Shown here: one piece after another, positions 32,431-43,285 of the stretch
How the letters are laid out: each line of letters begins with the position of its first letter
Position numbering within the stretch: the first letter of the stretch is position 1
Assembly (NCBI GenBank): GCA_034509735.1
Contig: JACGWO010000008.1
Coordinates: forward strand, 11,853,864 to 11,917,863
Source of the DNA: Sesamum alatum
Lineage: Eukaryota > Streptophyta > Magnoliopsida > Lamiales > Pedaliaceae
Length of the DNA stretch: 64,000 nucleotides
Direction: 5' to 3'
The notes under the pieces: model-generated
What the model saw: only the letters and a program-made list of their open reading frames with translations
The model's database searches: none
Told to the model about the DNA's origin: nothing
Made by a program: the position numbers and the translations under genes

Positions 32431-35400
32431 TATATAGCAAAACGAAGTTTGACCGCAATTGAGCTAATTTTGACTCAATACTAATTTCTGGTGATTTTGA
32501 ATTTTTTAATTACAAGGAAAAAATCTAATTGGTTAGAAATCTCATATATTTTTAAATTAAAAAATCTGTATTTATCTAAAAAATCCTATCTCCAAAATTA
32601 GTGTTTATCTATAATAGATTCTATCTATATTAGGATACTAATCCAATTTGAATTTATTTTAAACAAATTCAAATTTCAGGATTACTTTTTTATCATAAAA
32701 AATATATATCTTATCAATAATCATTTATTTTCATTTTAATTATATAATTATTATTCCCTAAACTTATATCAATCTCTTGATATATCTCATTCAATAAATT
32801 CTTAATTTAATTAATTAGGTAAATCATAATTTTTTACAATGTATATATTTCATCTATATTTCTGTAATATTTTTTTATTGGATCATTATTACTGATAAAG
32901 TCAGTTATTAATTTTATTCAAATTAATATTTTTTGTTTTTCTTATTTTTTATTATATTTGATTTTTAATGTTTAATTGTTATTCAGGTTTGAAAAATCAT
33001 AGACCACTGTTGTTTAAAATTTATGTTATAAAATACATTTTACCATATTCTCCCATATGAACATCCTTAGTGAAATAATTTTGTAAATGTTGCTCTATCA
33101 AAATTTTAATGTTAAATATATTGCAAGCTTCATAGGTTTGAATTTATTGCAATACAAAAGGGTGGTCATACTTGAAAAATATATGAATTTTTTAATTTCA
33201 AATTTATGTATAATTGTTTTTAAAAAATAAAGGCTTCTCAAAGTATAACATGATATTATATTTTTCATGAATGTAAAGGGCAACCTGATATAGCAGTAAT
33301 AGATTATTTTCCTGATGCATTACCACTTTTTTTTAATCTTTTGCTTTTTGATGTCCAAATTCACATTACTTATGTATTTTTTTTTTTTGCATTTTAGTTA
33401 ATTTTCTTTTCTTCATCTCTTAAATATTACATGATGGAGAATTACATTAATGTATTCTTATATTTACTTCTTAAAAATTTTGTAATTCTATAGTCTATTT
33501 ATTTGCTCTTATTATGATCTTTCTATTTAAATATTTATCATTAGCTAGAATAATCCGGTCATACTTTATTTTTAATCTCATAATTTCATTCAATCAAAAT
33601 CATGATTTCTCTACTTGATCACTAAATGAATATATATTTTTATCTGATAATAGTTTATCAACATCTTTCTTTTCCAATTTCAATTAGAATAAGTGAACTA
33701 AAATTTTGCATTTATTGCCCTGTTATTTAGTTTATACGTTTTTATTTGTATTAATGTTCTCAAAATTTTCAAATCTTGATCATTAAATTTCATGTTTATT
33801 TATTTAAAACTCTTATTGAACGATGGTATAGACTATATATATATATGTATATATATATATATTTTTTGTGATATATTCCCCACAAAATTTTCTTCATCCA
33901 TTTTTTTCTATTTAGTGATGTTTTTGTATACTTTTATATTAATTTTTCATTCTTAATTAGGTATCCGTTATCTTCTTTTCATAAACTACGTAAATATATA
34001 TTTATATTGTCACTATCTACTTATTTTCTAATTTAGAAGTTCGTGGTAGGAGCTTCAACCTAATAGCATGAATTATTCATTAAAAAGTAATTCAATTATT
34101 TTAGAGTATTTATCATAATTATGGGCACAAACCCAACTACTAAAAATTCTTTATTAGGCGTATTATTACTATTATATCTTATATTTGTAGCCTATCAAAT
34201 TTTATTGTATATATGTATTGTTAGCATAAAATTTAAAAGTATAAATATATTTACTTTTTATTAGTTTCAATGCTAGCTGTTATAAATTAATTTTTATGAA
34301 AGAAACTAAAAAATGATTTAATAATAATCTTTTCTTTTCCTTTAAGAAATTGGATTACAAAAGAGAAAATATTTATTGTGAATATTATTTTTTCTAAGAA
34401 AATTTCATTTATTTCATAGGACAAATATGATGGTAACTTATACTGAAAATATATTAATTGATTACGAAAATAGATATAGTATTTGAAACTCATAAAATAA
34501 TTTTTTTCAATATCTAAAATATGATAATATGCTATGGTTATTTTCAAAAGGGTAAATTACATTTTGTCATTTAAACTATGCCCGTTTTTACACTTTGCCA
34601 TCTATTTTTTGTTATTTTGACAACTTACGATCTCAAATTTGTGAAATTTGCACTTTGTCATATGTAGTCTTTTTTCATTCAAATTTTCTGCCAAGAAAAC
34701 ATTACATGCAATGCACATGCTGGAAAAACAACACTGCATTGCCCTTGAATATCACATGTACACTTCATGTGATGTTTTTCGTATAGAAAAATCAACTAAA
34801 AAACGATCATATATATCAAAGTGCAAAATTTTCAAAGTTGAGATGGTAAGTTGACACGGAAAAACTTAAATGACAAAGTGTAAAAATGGGTATAATTCGG
34901 ATGTCAAATTACCCTTTTCAAAATGTTAAGTAAATAAACTTAGTAATAATTTAATATTTGAGTTTTGTATAAATAAGTTTGCACTATTATATATAGTAAG
35001 GGGTCATTTAAACATAACATATTTTTATGTTTAATGGCATGCCAAAAAATAATATTTGTGAGAGTATGTATAGAGATTAAGTAAATTATTTAATTTTATT
35101 CTTTGGTCCATCAACAGAAAATAAAACCAACAAAAAAATAAAATAAAATTATAGGCAATTAATAAGTTCAATATCAAGTGAAAATAAATGTGTTGAAGTT
35201 GGAAATTCAACATGATAAAAGCAATTATTCGTTAAAAAGTAACTCGATAATATGACAATATCTATAATACTTAATGGGCATGAACCTAATTACTAAAAAT
35301 TTATAACTATATATGTTATGTTTGTATTGTTTCAAATTTCTTATTGTATAGTTGTATTGTTAGCATATAATTTAGATATATATATATATATATGTGTGTG

Positions 35401-35869
35401 TATATATTTGCTTTTTTATTCGTTTAAGATATTGTTAACTTTTTTCATTGTTACTAATTTTTTATTATTATCTAGAAACTTTATTAAAGGAACATTTAAT
35501 TCGAATCGTATTCTTTTAGGGGAATTTATATCACAAGATAATATGATAATAATTTAACATAATGTATTTAATACTAATATTTTTATTTTATTAAAAGTAT
35601 ATTAATTGAATAAAAATATATATATTGTATTTTAAATTTAGTAAATATTTGTTTTTATCAATGTGTAAACATATTATAATATTCTATTGTTATTTTCAAA
35701 ATATTCCATAAATAGACTTATAAAGAATTTAACATTGATTTTTATATAAATAACTATTGTACTATACAGTAAGATGATTATTAAAATATTACATATATTG
35801 TAAGATTTAGAATTTATGAAAATACTATAAAATTTAAAATCTTTCGTGCATAGCACGGGTTTCATGCTA

Positions 35870-35870
<1 letters not shown>
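32431..35870 (+). mobile_element. Helitron-like element, second copy, with a clear 3' end
   Basis: The 3' terminus has the Helitron layout: a perfect 5-bp hairpin CGTGC-ata-GCACG at 35845-35857, nine more bases, then CTAG at 35867-35870 with T as the next base. Helitrons end in CTRR and insert between A and T. The 5' end falls in an (AT)n tract near 32431 and is uncertain. The element is AT-rich and non-coding, has an internal duplication (about 34060-35030 against 35220-35780) and holds a TIR element at 34550-34914. It matches 35898-38678 over most of its length. Confidence 0.65.
34550..34914. mobile_element. TIR element (MITE-like), 365 bp, with perfect 9-bp TSD
   Basis: It begins GGGTAAATTACATTTTGTCA and its other end, reverse complemented, begins GGGTAATTTGACATC; both arms continue with 'ttttacactttg'. 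TTTTCAAAA is duplicated exactly at 34541-34549 and 34915-34923. A 9-bp duplication points to the Mutator-like superfamily. No coding capacity. Related parts of the host repeat at about 35690 and 38510 lack it. Confidence 0.92.
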
Positions 35871-35901
<31 letters not shown>

Positions 35902-38690
35902 AAAAGATGGTTGACCACAATTAAATTAATTTTGACCAAATACTATTTTTTGGTAATTTTAAATTTTTTAATTATAAAAAAATCTCATTGGTTAGAAATC
36001 TTATCCATTTTAAATAAAACCTGATTTTTTTATTTATCTCAAAAATCCTATCTTCAAGAGTGTTTATCTATACTATATTCTACCTTCAAAATAGGATTCT
36101 AATTCAATTTGTATTTATTTTAAATAATTTTTTTATGATCAATTTTTTATCATAAAAAAATAACAATCTTAACACTAATAATTTATTTTTATTTAATCGT
36201 ATACTTTGCATTCACTAAACTATATCAATCTTTTGGTATATCTCATGCAATAAGTTTTTTATTTTAATTGGGTAATATCATTATTGTTTGTAATTTATCT
36301 TTCATTAACATATTTATGGATAATTTTGTATTGGTTCATTGATATTGATAAAGTAAGTTTTAAATTTAATTCAAACTAATGTTTTCTTTTTCTTTTTTCT
36401 TAGTTTTTTTATGATTGGATTTGATTTTTAATTTTTCATTGTTATTCAGGTTCGAAAAATTGTAGGTCCCTACTCTGTTTAAAAATTTATGTTACAAAAT
36501 TCATTTTGTCATTGTCTCCCATATGAAGATTTGTTTTCCTTAGTTAAATAATTTTGTGAATGTTGCTCTATCAAAATTTTAATATAAAATACATTCTAAG
36601 CCTCATAGGTTTGAAATTATTGCAATACAAAAGGACGGTCATACTTGGTAAATATATGAATTTTTCAATTTTAGTTTTTGTTTATAATTATTTTTATGAT
36701 AGTATATTTTTTATTAACGTAAACGACAACATGATAGAGCAGTACTAGCTTCTATCCCCTAATGCATTACTAAACGATTTTTTTTTCTTATTCTTTTGCT
36801 TTTTGAGCTCCAATTTTATTTTCCACTCATCTTTTTTCCGCCCATTTTCAATTGAATATTTTTTGTGTGTGTCATTAATTGATGATTTTTCTATTCAAAT
36901 ATTTACATTTAGCTACAATAATCTGTTCATATTATTTTTTTAATTTTATAATTCTTTTTTCAATCAAATAGTCATGATTTATTTACTTGATCACTAAATG
37001 AACACATACTTCTATCTAATAATAATTTATCGTCTTTTTTTTTTTCAATTTTAATTAGAAAAAGTTAATTAAAATCTTGCATTTCTTATTTTCCCACAAG
37101 AACTACCCGGGTAGGGGTAGGGGGATTTTTTGGGGTCCCCTCCCTTCTCTCTATATAAGCATAAATTGGAGAAGTACAACACATTTCTTAAAATCTTTCA
37201 TTTCTTGCCTCTTTTTCAGGTATGGGGATATAGTCGTAAATTTTTGTTTAAATTAGTTTATATGTTTTATTTGTAATAAAGTTATCTGATTTTTCAAGTT
37301 TTGTTCATCAAATATCATGTTTATTTATAATTTAAACCTCTTATTGAATGATATGTATGGACGACTATTTTTTTTGTGATATTTTCTCTATCAAATTTTC
37401 GTCATCCAATTTAGTATTTAGGTCCACATGTAATTTCATATTAAATTTCATTCTTAGGATCCGTTATTTCCATTTCAACCTGATAGAACGAATTATTTAT
37501 TAATGAGTAATTCGATTACTTTACAGTATCTAAATATGATAATTAATGGCCGCAAACGTAACAACTAACTTTTTTTATTTATGTATATACAGTTTTTATA
37601 TCTTATGTTTTAGCATTTCGAATTTATTAGTGTAATATATATTCTTAGCATATAACTCGAAATGTAAATATCTTTACTTCTTATTAATTTTAGATGTTGT
37701 TAAATTTATTTTTTATGATCGAAATCAAAAAGTGATACTAATTCTTCTTTTTTCCAATTTTAGAAACTAGGTTACAAAAAGGGACTATTTATTAAAAAAT
37801 ATTTTTTGTTCTAGGAGAAATTCATTTGTACCATAGGGCAAATGTGATAGTTAATTTCTTTTAGATGATGTATTTATATGTGCTATGCTTGATGGCCTTC
37901 CAAAAATCAAGATTTTGTGAATGTATATAGAGAATAAAATTTATGGGTAAATTATTTATTTTTGTTCTTTGTCCATCAAAAGCAAATGAAACTGACAAAA
38001 GGATAAAATAAAATTATAGGTTTCGAGTGAAAAATAATTGCTTCATGTTGAAAGTTAACATGATATTCATTAAAAAGTAACTAGATTATCTTCCAGTATC
38101 TATGAAATATATAATGGACATGAACCCAACTCCTAGAAATTTTTTATTATGTTATGTTCATATCGTTTCTTATTGTATATTTTGTATTGTACAATTCTGA
38201 AATATATATATATATATATAGTTTTAATTTTTATTAGTTTTAGATATTGCTAACTCTTTTATGAAGGCAATATAAAGTGTCGCCAATGCTTTTTATTTTT
38301 TATTCTTACTTTCAGAAACATGATTAAAAGATCATTTAATACGAATAATATTTTTTTAATAAGGGGAATTTATCACACAGGGTAATAGAACACTATCTCT
38401 TATATAATGTATTTTATTAATAGAATAAAAAATATATAGTATTTAAAACTTATAAAATATTTTTTCTCAAGGTGTAAAAAAATGTGATAATATTCTATTG
38501 TTATTTTTAAAATGGTTCGTAAATAAACTTAATAACGAATTTAAAATTGAGTTTTGTATAAATAAGTTTGTGCCATTGTATAGAGTAAGACGGTCGTTAA
38601 AATATGCCATACCATTAAGTACGGGGTTCATGCTATAAAATGTATAAATTTTCGTGTATAGCACGGAGTTCATGCAAGTTAAATTGTATT
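35871..38690 (+). mobile_element. Helitron-like element, third copy
   Basis: After an (AT)n tract, 35898-38678 repeats the order of the preceding copy: 'ttgaccacaatt' start, 'tctcccatatgaa', 'gcaatacaaaaggacggtcat', and the terminal part with hairpin CGTGT-ata-GCACG at 38653-38665. The terminal CTAG has become CAAG (38675-38678). A 150-bp GC-richer insert lies at about 37087-37240. No coding sequence is supported. Confidence 0.55.
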
Positions 38691-39016
38691 TGTCATCTAA
38701 TTTCTAAATTCACCATTTATATGAAGCCATACTTAAACTTCTTACTTTTATTCAAATAATGAAGATGGTTTTCATTTAATTTATATATATAAAATCTAGT
38801 TTTATTTGATCTATATCTTTTTGCATATAATATGCTCTTATAATTGTAAATTTCTATGAATTTTATTGTTGTTGATGCATTGTAATTATTTTTTTCTCAA
38901 AAGATAATTATTTAAATATTTTTATTTTAATTGACTTTCACATAATTAAAATTATAATAGAATATAATTCAAGCATTATTAAATTAAGTCCATACATAAC
39001 ACAGGTCATACTAGTA
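38691..39016 (+). repeat. Further terminal piece of the same AT-rich family
   Basis: 'catacataacacaggtcata' is followed by CTAG at 39011-39014 and T, which resembles a decayed version of the terminus at 35845-35870. The rest is AT-rich and unassigned. Confidence 0.4.
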
Positions 39017-39617
39017 TTTATATATTTGAAGGATGCCTTTACAGGGCCTTTTATTTCAACATTTTGAGGTAATGCTCGAATATTAGAATAAAAAGAATCG
39101 TTGAACTAATTATTACTAGTCGACTAAATGAGAAGCAAAAAAAATATTCTAATAAAGACATCCATATCTTAGAATTAGTACTAATATCCTTAGGACTTCA
39201 GCCTTATGAGATAGTAATACAAACAAACACGAGATAAGTGGGGTCCGGAGCTAACTGCTAAACCTTAAATGTCTTTCATATTTTTCTAACCATTACCTAT
39301 ACTAATATATAAAGAAAAGACATTTCCTACTCACAATTGGCGGTTTATAATACCGCGACGCCAATATTTTGATTATGACAATAATACCCCTAAAATTATT
39401 TTTTTTCTTTTCTTTTTTTTTTAAATGTAATGTGTCGGTTTATATATATTTCTTATTTACATTTACAATCATTTTAAAGTATGGAATATTATTTTATATG
39501 CACACAAGAACGACGTGCCACAATTATTATAATAATTGTTGTTAATGAAAATGTACATATTGTGTGTCAGTTCCACCCAAAAGATAATAGCCACCATCAG
39601 TTCCTAATAGCCTCACC
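39017..39617. other. AT-rich spacer
   Basis: No gene is visible. A perfect 20-bp palindrome of A/T with terminal AC/GT lies at 39520-39539. Near 39590 the motif 'aatagccaccatcagttcct' anticipates the LTR that follows. Confidence 0.5.
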
Positions 39618-40123
39618 ACTTCCGTTGTCTCTCTAATAGCCACTATCAGTTCCTATAAAAGGTATTCTCTCCTTTTATGGGATAACACTTAAGTTTTAAG
39701 TGATTCTTCTCCTTCTCAAAAACTTCTATATGAAACAGCCTTTGTGAGCATTTGTGACCTTTGTGGATTCTTCGTGGTTCTGAGTGGCTCTTTGTGATCC
39801 TGAGCGGAAAGCCTCTTCGTGAGGCCCTGTGCTTGTGAAGTGTGGTTCAGAGGAAGCCTGTGTGGCTTTCCCCTAAACTCTGTTCTGGTGCAATCGGTCG
39901 AAGGGTGCTGGCCTTGTGGCTGTGAGTAAACCCCCTTATCGGATCTGGCTCCCTGAGCCTTACAGACAGTTTGTGTTTCTGGGTTTATGTTTTCTGTTTA
40001 CTACTTGTATCCCCCCTTTGATTAAATCTGTAATTTGTGGGTTTTCTATAACCCTTTCCCGCCTGTAATTTTTTAAAAGTTGTTATATGTCATTCAATCC
40101 GCTGGTGGTGTGTCCACCCAATA
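39618..40123 (+). repeat. 5' LTR of the non-coding element, 5'-truncated
   Basis: It ends CCCACCCAATA just before the PBS. TATAAAA at 39654-39660 is followed 13 bp later by CCTTTTATGG, which can pair with it. Confidence 0.8.
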
Positions 40124-40124
40124 G

Positions 40125-40137
40125 TGGTATCAGAGCC
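40125..40137 (+). other. Primer-binding site for initiator-Met tRNA
   Basis: TGGTATCAGAGCC is the standard plant LTR-element primer site and lies one base after the LTR end. Confidence 0.92.
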
Positions 40138-41125
40138 TTCGGGCTCTGGTTGGCCATTGAAGGTTTGGTAAGAGCTTTCTTGATCCTCTGATTTTTTTTT
40201 GGAGTTACTGCAAGTTTTCTGTTTTTTTTTTTTTTTTTTTTTTGTGCTCTGCAACTGCTGCTTGGTGCTTAATTGCTGAGCTTTCTACATCCTATTGTGT
40301 GCAATTTATATTATATTACTTAGTGTTGTTTTGATTAGTGCATTTTTGAGGTGCATATAAACTGCTATATTGCTTAGTGCATTTTTTTCTTAGTGCATAT
40401 TCTAATATCTTAGTCTGTAGTCTGCTGTGTCCTGGTATCTCGCTTTGCGCTGGAATTTTGTTGTGTGCTGATATCCTGCTTTGTGTTGGTATCTTTACTT
40501 ATGGTATCCTGCAGCGTGCTGGTATTTTACTTTGTGCTGATATCCTGCTTGGTGCGTACTCTGGTAACTTAGTGATATTCTGCTAAAATTGATATCTTAT
40601 CCTACTGATAGGGCTGTTGTGTGCAAACTGTTGTTATAAACTGTGTTCTGCTTAGTGCAATTCTATTGCTTTGTGCAATATTCCGCGATTTAGTGTATTG
40701 CTTAGTGCATCTCTAACCTGCTTAGTTCTGTTTTTGTTTAGTACAAACACATATTTTAGTTTCCGCTGCTATTTTGATTAGCTTAGTGCATACTACTCTA
40801 AGACCTCGACCAACCCTTTCTCTATTTCTTCACCTGGCCGGGCCCTTGAGGCTGTCGAGTATCTGGTTGAAGGTAGAGAAGGTTCCCCTTCTGCATCCGT
40901 TGTCATTAAAGTTCTTTTGTGATGGCTGAAATTGAAGATAGTTTAGGGGAAGTCTACTAATATGTTTTGATCATTTGTTCGTTTTTCGTGAATACCTTAC
41001 TAACTCAATTGTGCAAGTTTGTTGGTACAGTGTCCCGAAGATTTCTTAGCGATGATGAAATGCCAGATCCGGCCTTGAGCCTAGTTCCCCTGCGGGTCTT
41101 GGTCCAAGATAGAGAATGTTGAATA

Positions 41126-41901
41126 ATGTGGCCCATGACCCTTGGGAGGCCCAATGCTCACCAAGCCCAGCTACCTATCGACCTTGGACAGCCCAGAGCT
41201 ACATTCCACTCGGCCCACTTACGGATCCGGCCCACTCTGAACTCGACCTAAGAGCCCACACTACTTATTCTTAATCCTAACCCTAATCTGATGTCTATGC
41301 CTCTCATTCTCACCTCTTCCCTCTCCGAGTTCTCTCTTCTTGAAGAGGTGTCTCTTGGCTCTCACCCCTTTGCCGTTTTCCAATGGCCTTGGAAAATGGC
41401 CTTATCGCTTCCGTTGTCTCTCTAATAGCCACCATCAGTTCCTATAAAAGGTGTTCTCTCCTTTTATGGGATAACACTTAAGTTCTGAGTGATTCTTCTC
41501 CTCTCAAAAACTTCTCTGTGAAATAGCCTTTGTGACATTTGTGGATTCTTCGTGGTTCTGAGTGGCTCTTTGTGGTCCTGAGTGGAAAGCCTCTTCGTGA
41601 GGCCCTGTGCTTCTGAAGTGTGGTTCAGAGGAAGCCTGTGTGGTTTTCCCCTGAACTTTGCTCTGGTGCAACTGATCGAAGGGTGCCGGCCTTGTGGCTA
41701 TAAGCAGCCTCCCTCACCGTATCTGGCTCCCTAAGCCTTATAGACAGTTTGTGTTTCTGGGTTTAAGTTTTCTGTATACTACTTGTATCCCCCCTTTAAT
41801 TAAATCTGTAATTTATGTGTTTTCTATAACCCTTCCCCGCCTGTAATTTTTTAAAAGTTGTTATATGTCATTCGATCCGCTAGTGGTATGTCCACCCAAC
41901 A
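41126..41901 (+). repeat. 3' LTR of the non-coding element (about 776 bp)
   Basis: TGTTGAATAATG opens it and CACCCAACA closes it, a matching 5-bp inverted terminal repeat. TATAAAAG is at 41443-41450. The flanks show no TSD because the other end is truncated. Confidence 0.75.
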
Positions 41902-42211
41902 AAGATCATTGTAATTCACCCTAATATATATTTCAATAATAAGTCATGCATATCATAAATATAATAAACTTTTGCCACTTTCCCTGAAATCTTTCTCATT
42001 GGAATTTAATATTTTCTAATGACACTTATTTGACTTACTCTTAAATTTTCCGACAAATAATAGGAAAATTCCATCCAAAGTATTTTATATATCAGGCACA
42101 TGCAATTTTTTACTTTATTGCAGTGACCTGATAAATATATACCATTCCCATGAGTCTTTCATTAATTTTTGACGAAATATTTGAAAGAGTACAAAAAAAA
42201 CATATTTTTTT
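41902..42211. other. AT-rich spacer
   Basis: No gene or recognisable element seen. Confidence 0.6.
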
Positions 42212-42638
42212 AGGGTAAATTATATCTACCTTTCCGATGTTTGACATAATTACAAATAATCCCTTGTTGTTTGAAAAATTATAAATATTCCCCTGAGGTT
42301 TGTAATTTTCAACCAAAAGCCTGAAATTGTCCATTTTGCCCTTGATATTTTTAGTTAAATTGCAGAAAAATCAGGCGAGGTAAATTGCATTATTAACTCC
42401 CTATGTAAAAAACTTTAACAACCTCTCCCTGTACATTGTAGTCCAAAAAAATTCAAAGAATTTTAAAAATTAAATAAAATACATAAGGGCATTTTGGTCA
42501 ATTCACCCATAAAAATGGATGAAAATGAGTTATCTGTTAGACGATTACAAACCTCAGGGGGGTATTTATAATTTTTCAAACAATGAGAGATATTTCTAAT
42601 TATACTAAATTTCAGGGGAGATAGATTTAATTTACCCT
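42212..42638. mobile_element. TIR element (MITE-like), about 427 bp
   Basis: The left arm starts AGGGTAAATTATATCTACC and the right arm, reverse complemented, GGGTAAATTAAATCTATC; the arms share about 95 bp including 'gtttgaaaaattataaata'. Both flanks are T-runs, so the TSD cannot be read exactly. The minus-strand ORFs at 42110-42334 and 42463-42777 are translations of the arms. Confidence 0.85.
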
Positions 42639-43285
42639 TTTTTTTAAAAAGATTTTGGGACATGTTGAATTCGTAAAGTTTGAAACTACATATAAAGACA
42701 ACCGTACTAATGGAATTAAAAGCACAATTTACCCAATTGGATTGATGGTCACGTGAGAAACACGTGCCAATAGCCATTAAAAGTTAATGAAAATTTAGTT
42801 TTGCGACTAATTTTGGGATTTTTTTTTCAAAATTCGGTATAAAAAAAAATCTCCAAAAGGGTGGGACTATTTTGCAAAATCCCCTATTCTATGGGACTTA
42901 AAAAGTAATTTTGCTTGTAATGGGTCACAAAATCTTCATGCACAACAGAATATATTTTTAATATCTTTTGTCTTAAAAATCATTACAGTAAATTATTTTT
43001 CATATTACTTTTATAAATACTTTCATTTTTACGTGTCCATCTCATAACACTAGCAAATGTGATTGAGCAAAATATTTTTTAAGTAATCGATGCAATAATG
43101 ATTGTAATTTCACTTTACATATATAAGAATATATAAAAAAAATTTGAAAAAATCAACCTTTGTGTTTCATCTCAAACGGTTATACATCCACGGTATGTAT
43201 TTTTGTTATATTTACCCTCTTTTAACTATCTTTGCACTCCTACAAGTTTCTAAACATTACCAATCATTTTTTTTGACACTGCTCC
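42639..43285. other. AT-rich spacer
   Basis: No supported gene. It ends in the T-rich tail of the minus-strand LINE. Confidence 0.55.

Larger units (their letters stand above)
39618..41901 (+). mobile_element. Short non-coding LTR retrotransposon (TRIM/LARD type)
   Basis: Two direct repeats (39618-40123 and about 41395-41901) share about 500 bp with few differences. A PBS, TGGTATCAGAGCC (40125-40137), complementary to initiator-Met tRNA, follows the first. The second copy extends further upstream and is bounded by TGTTG (41126) and CAACA (41901), so the full LTR is about 776 bp and the first LTR has lost its 5' third. The 1-kb interior has no ORF longer than 70 codons and repeats 'cttagtgcat' and 'tgctttgtgctg' motifs. 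It would depend on proteins from another element. Confidence 0.85.

Noticed and set aside
39285..39330. Possible Helitron 5' start ('ctatactaatatataaag')
   Set aside because: It resembles plant Helitron 5' ends, but the required A before TC is not there and I found no matching 3' end downstream.
40377..40586. 69-codon Cys/Leu-rich ORF
   Set aside because: It comes from repeats of 'tgctttgtgctggtat' in the interior of the non-coding LTR element, not from a protein family.
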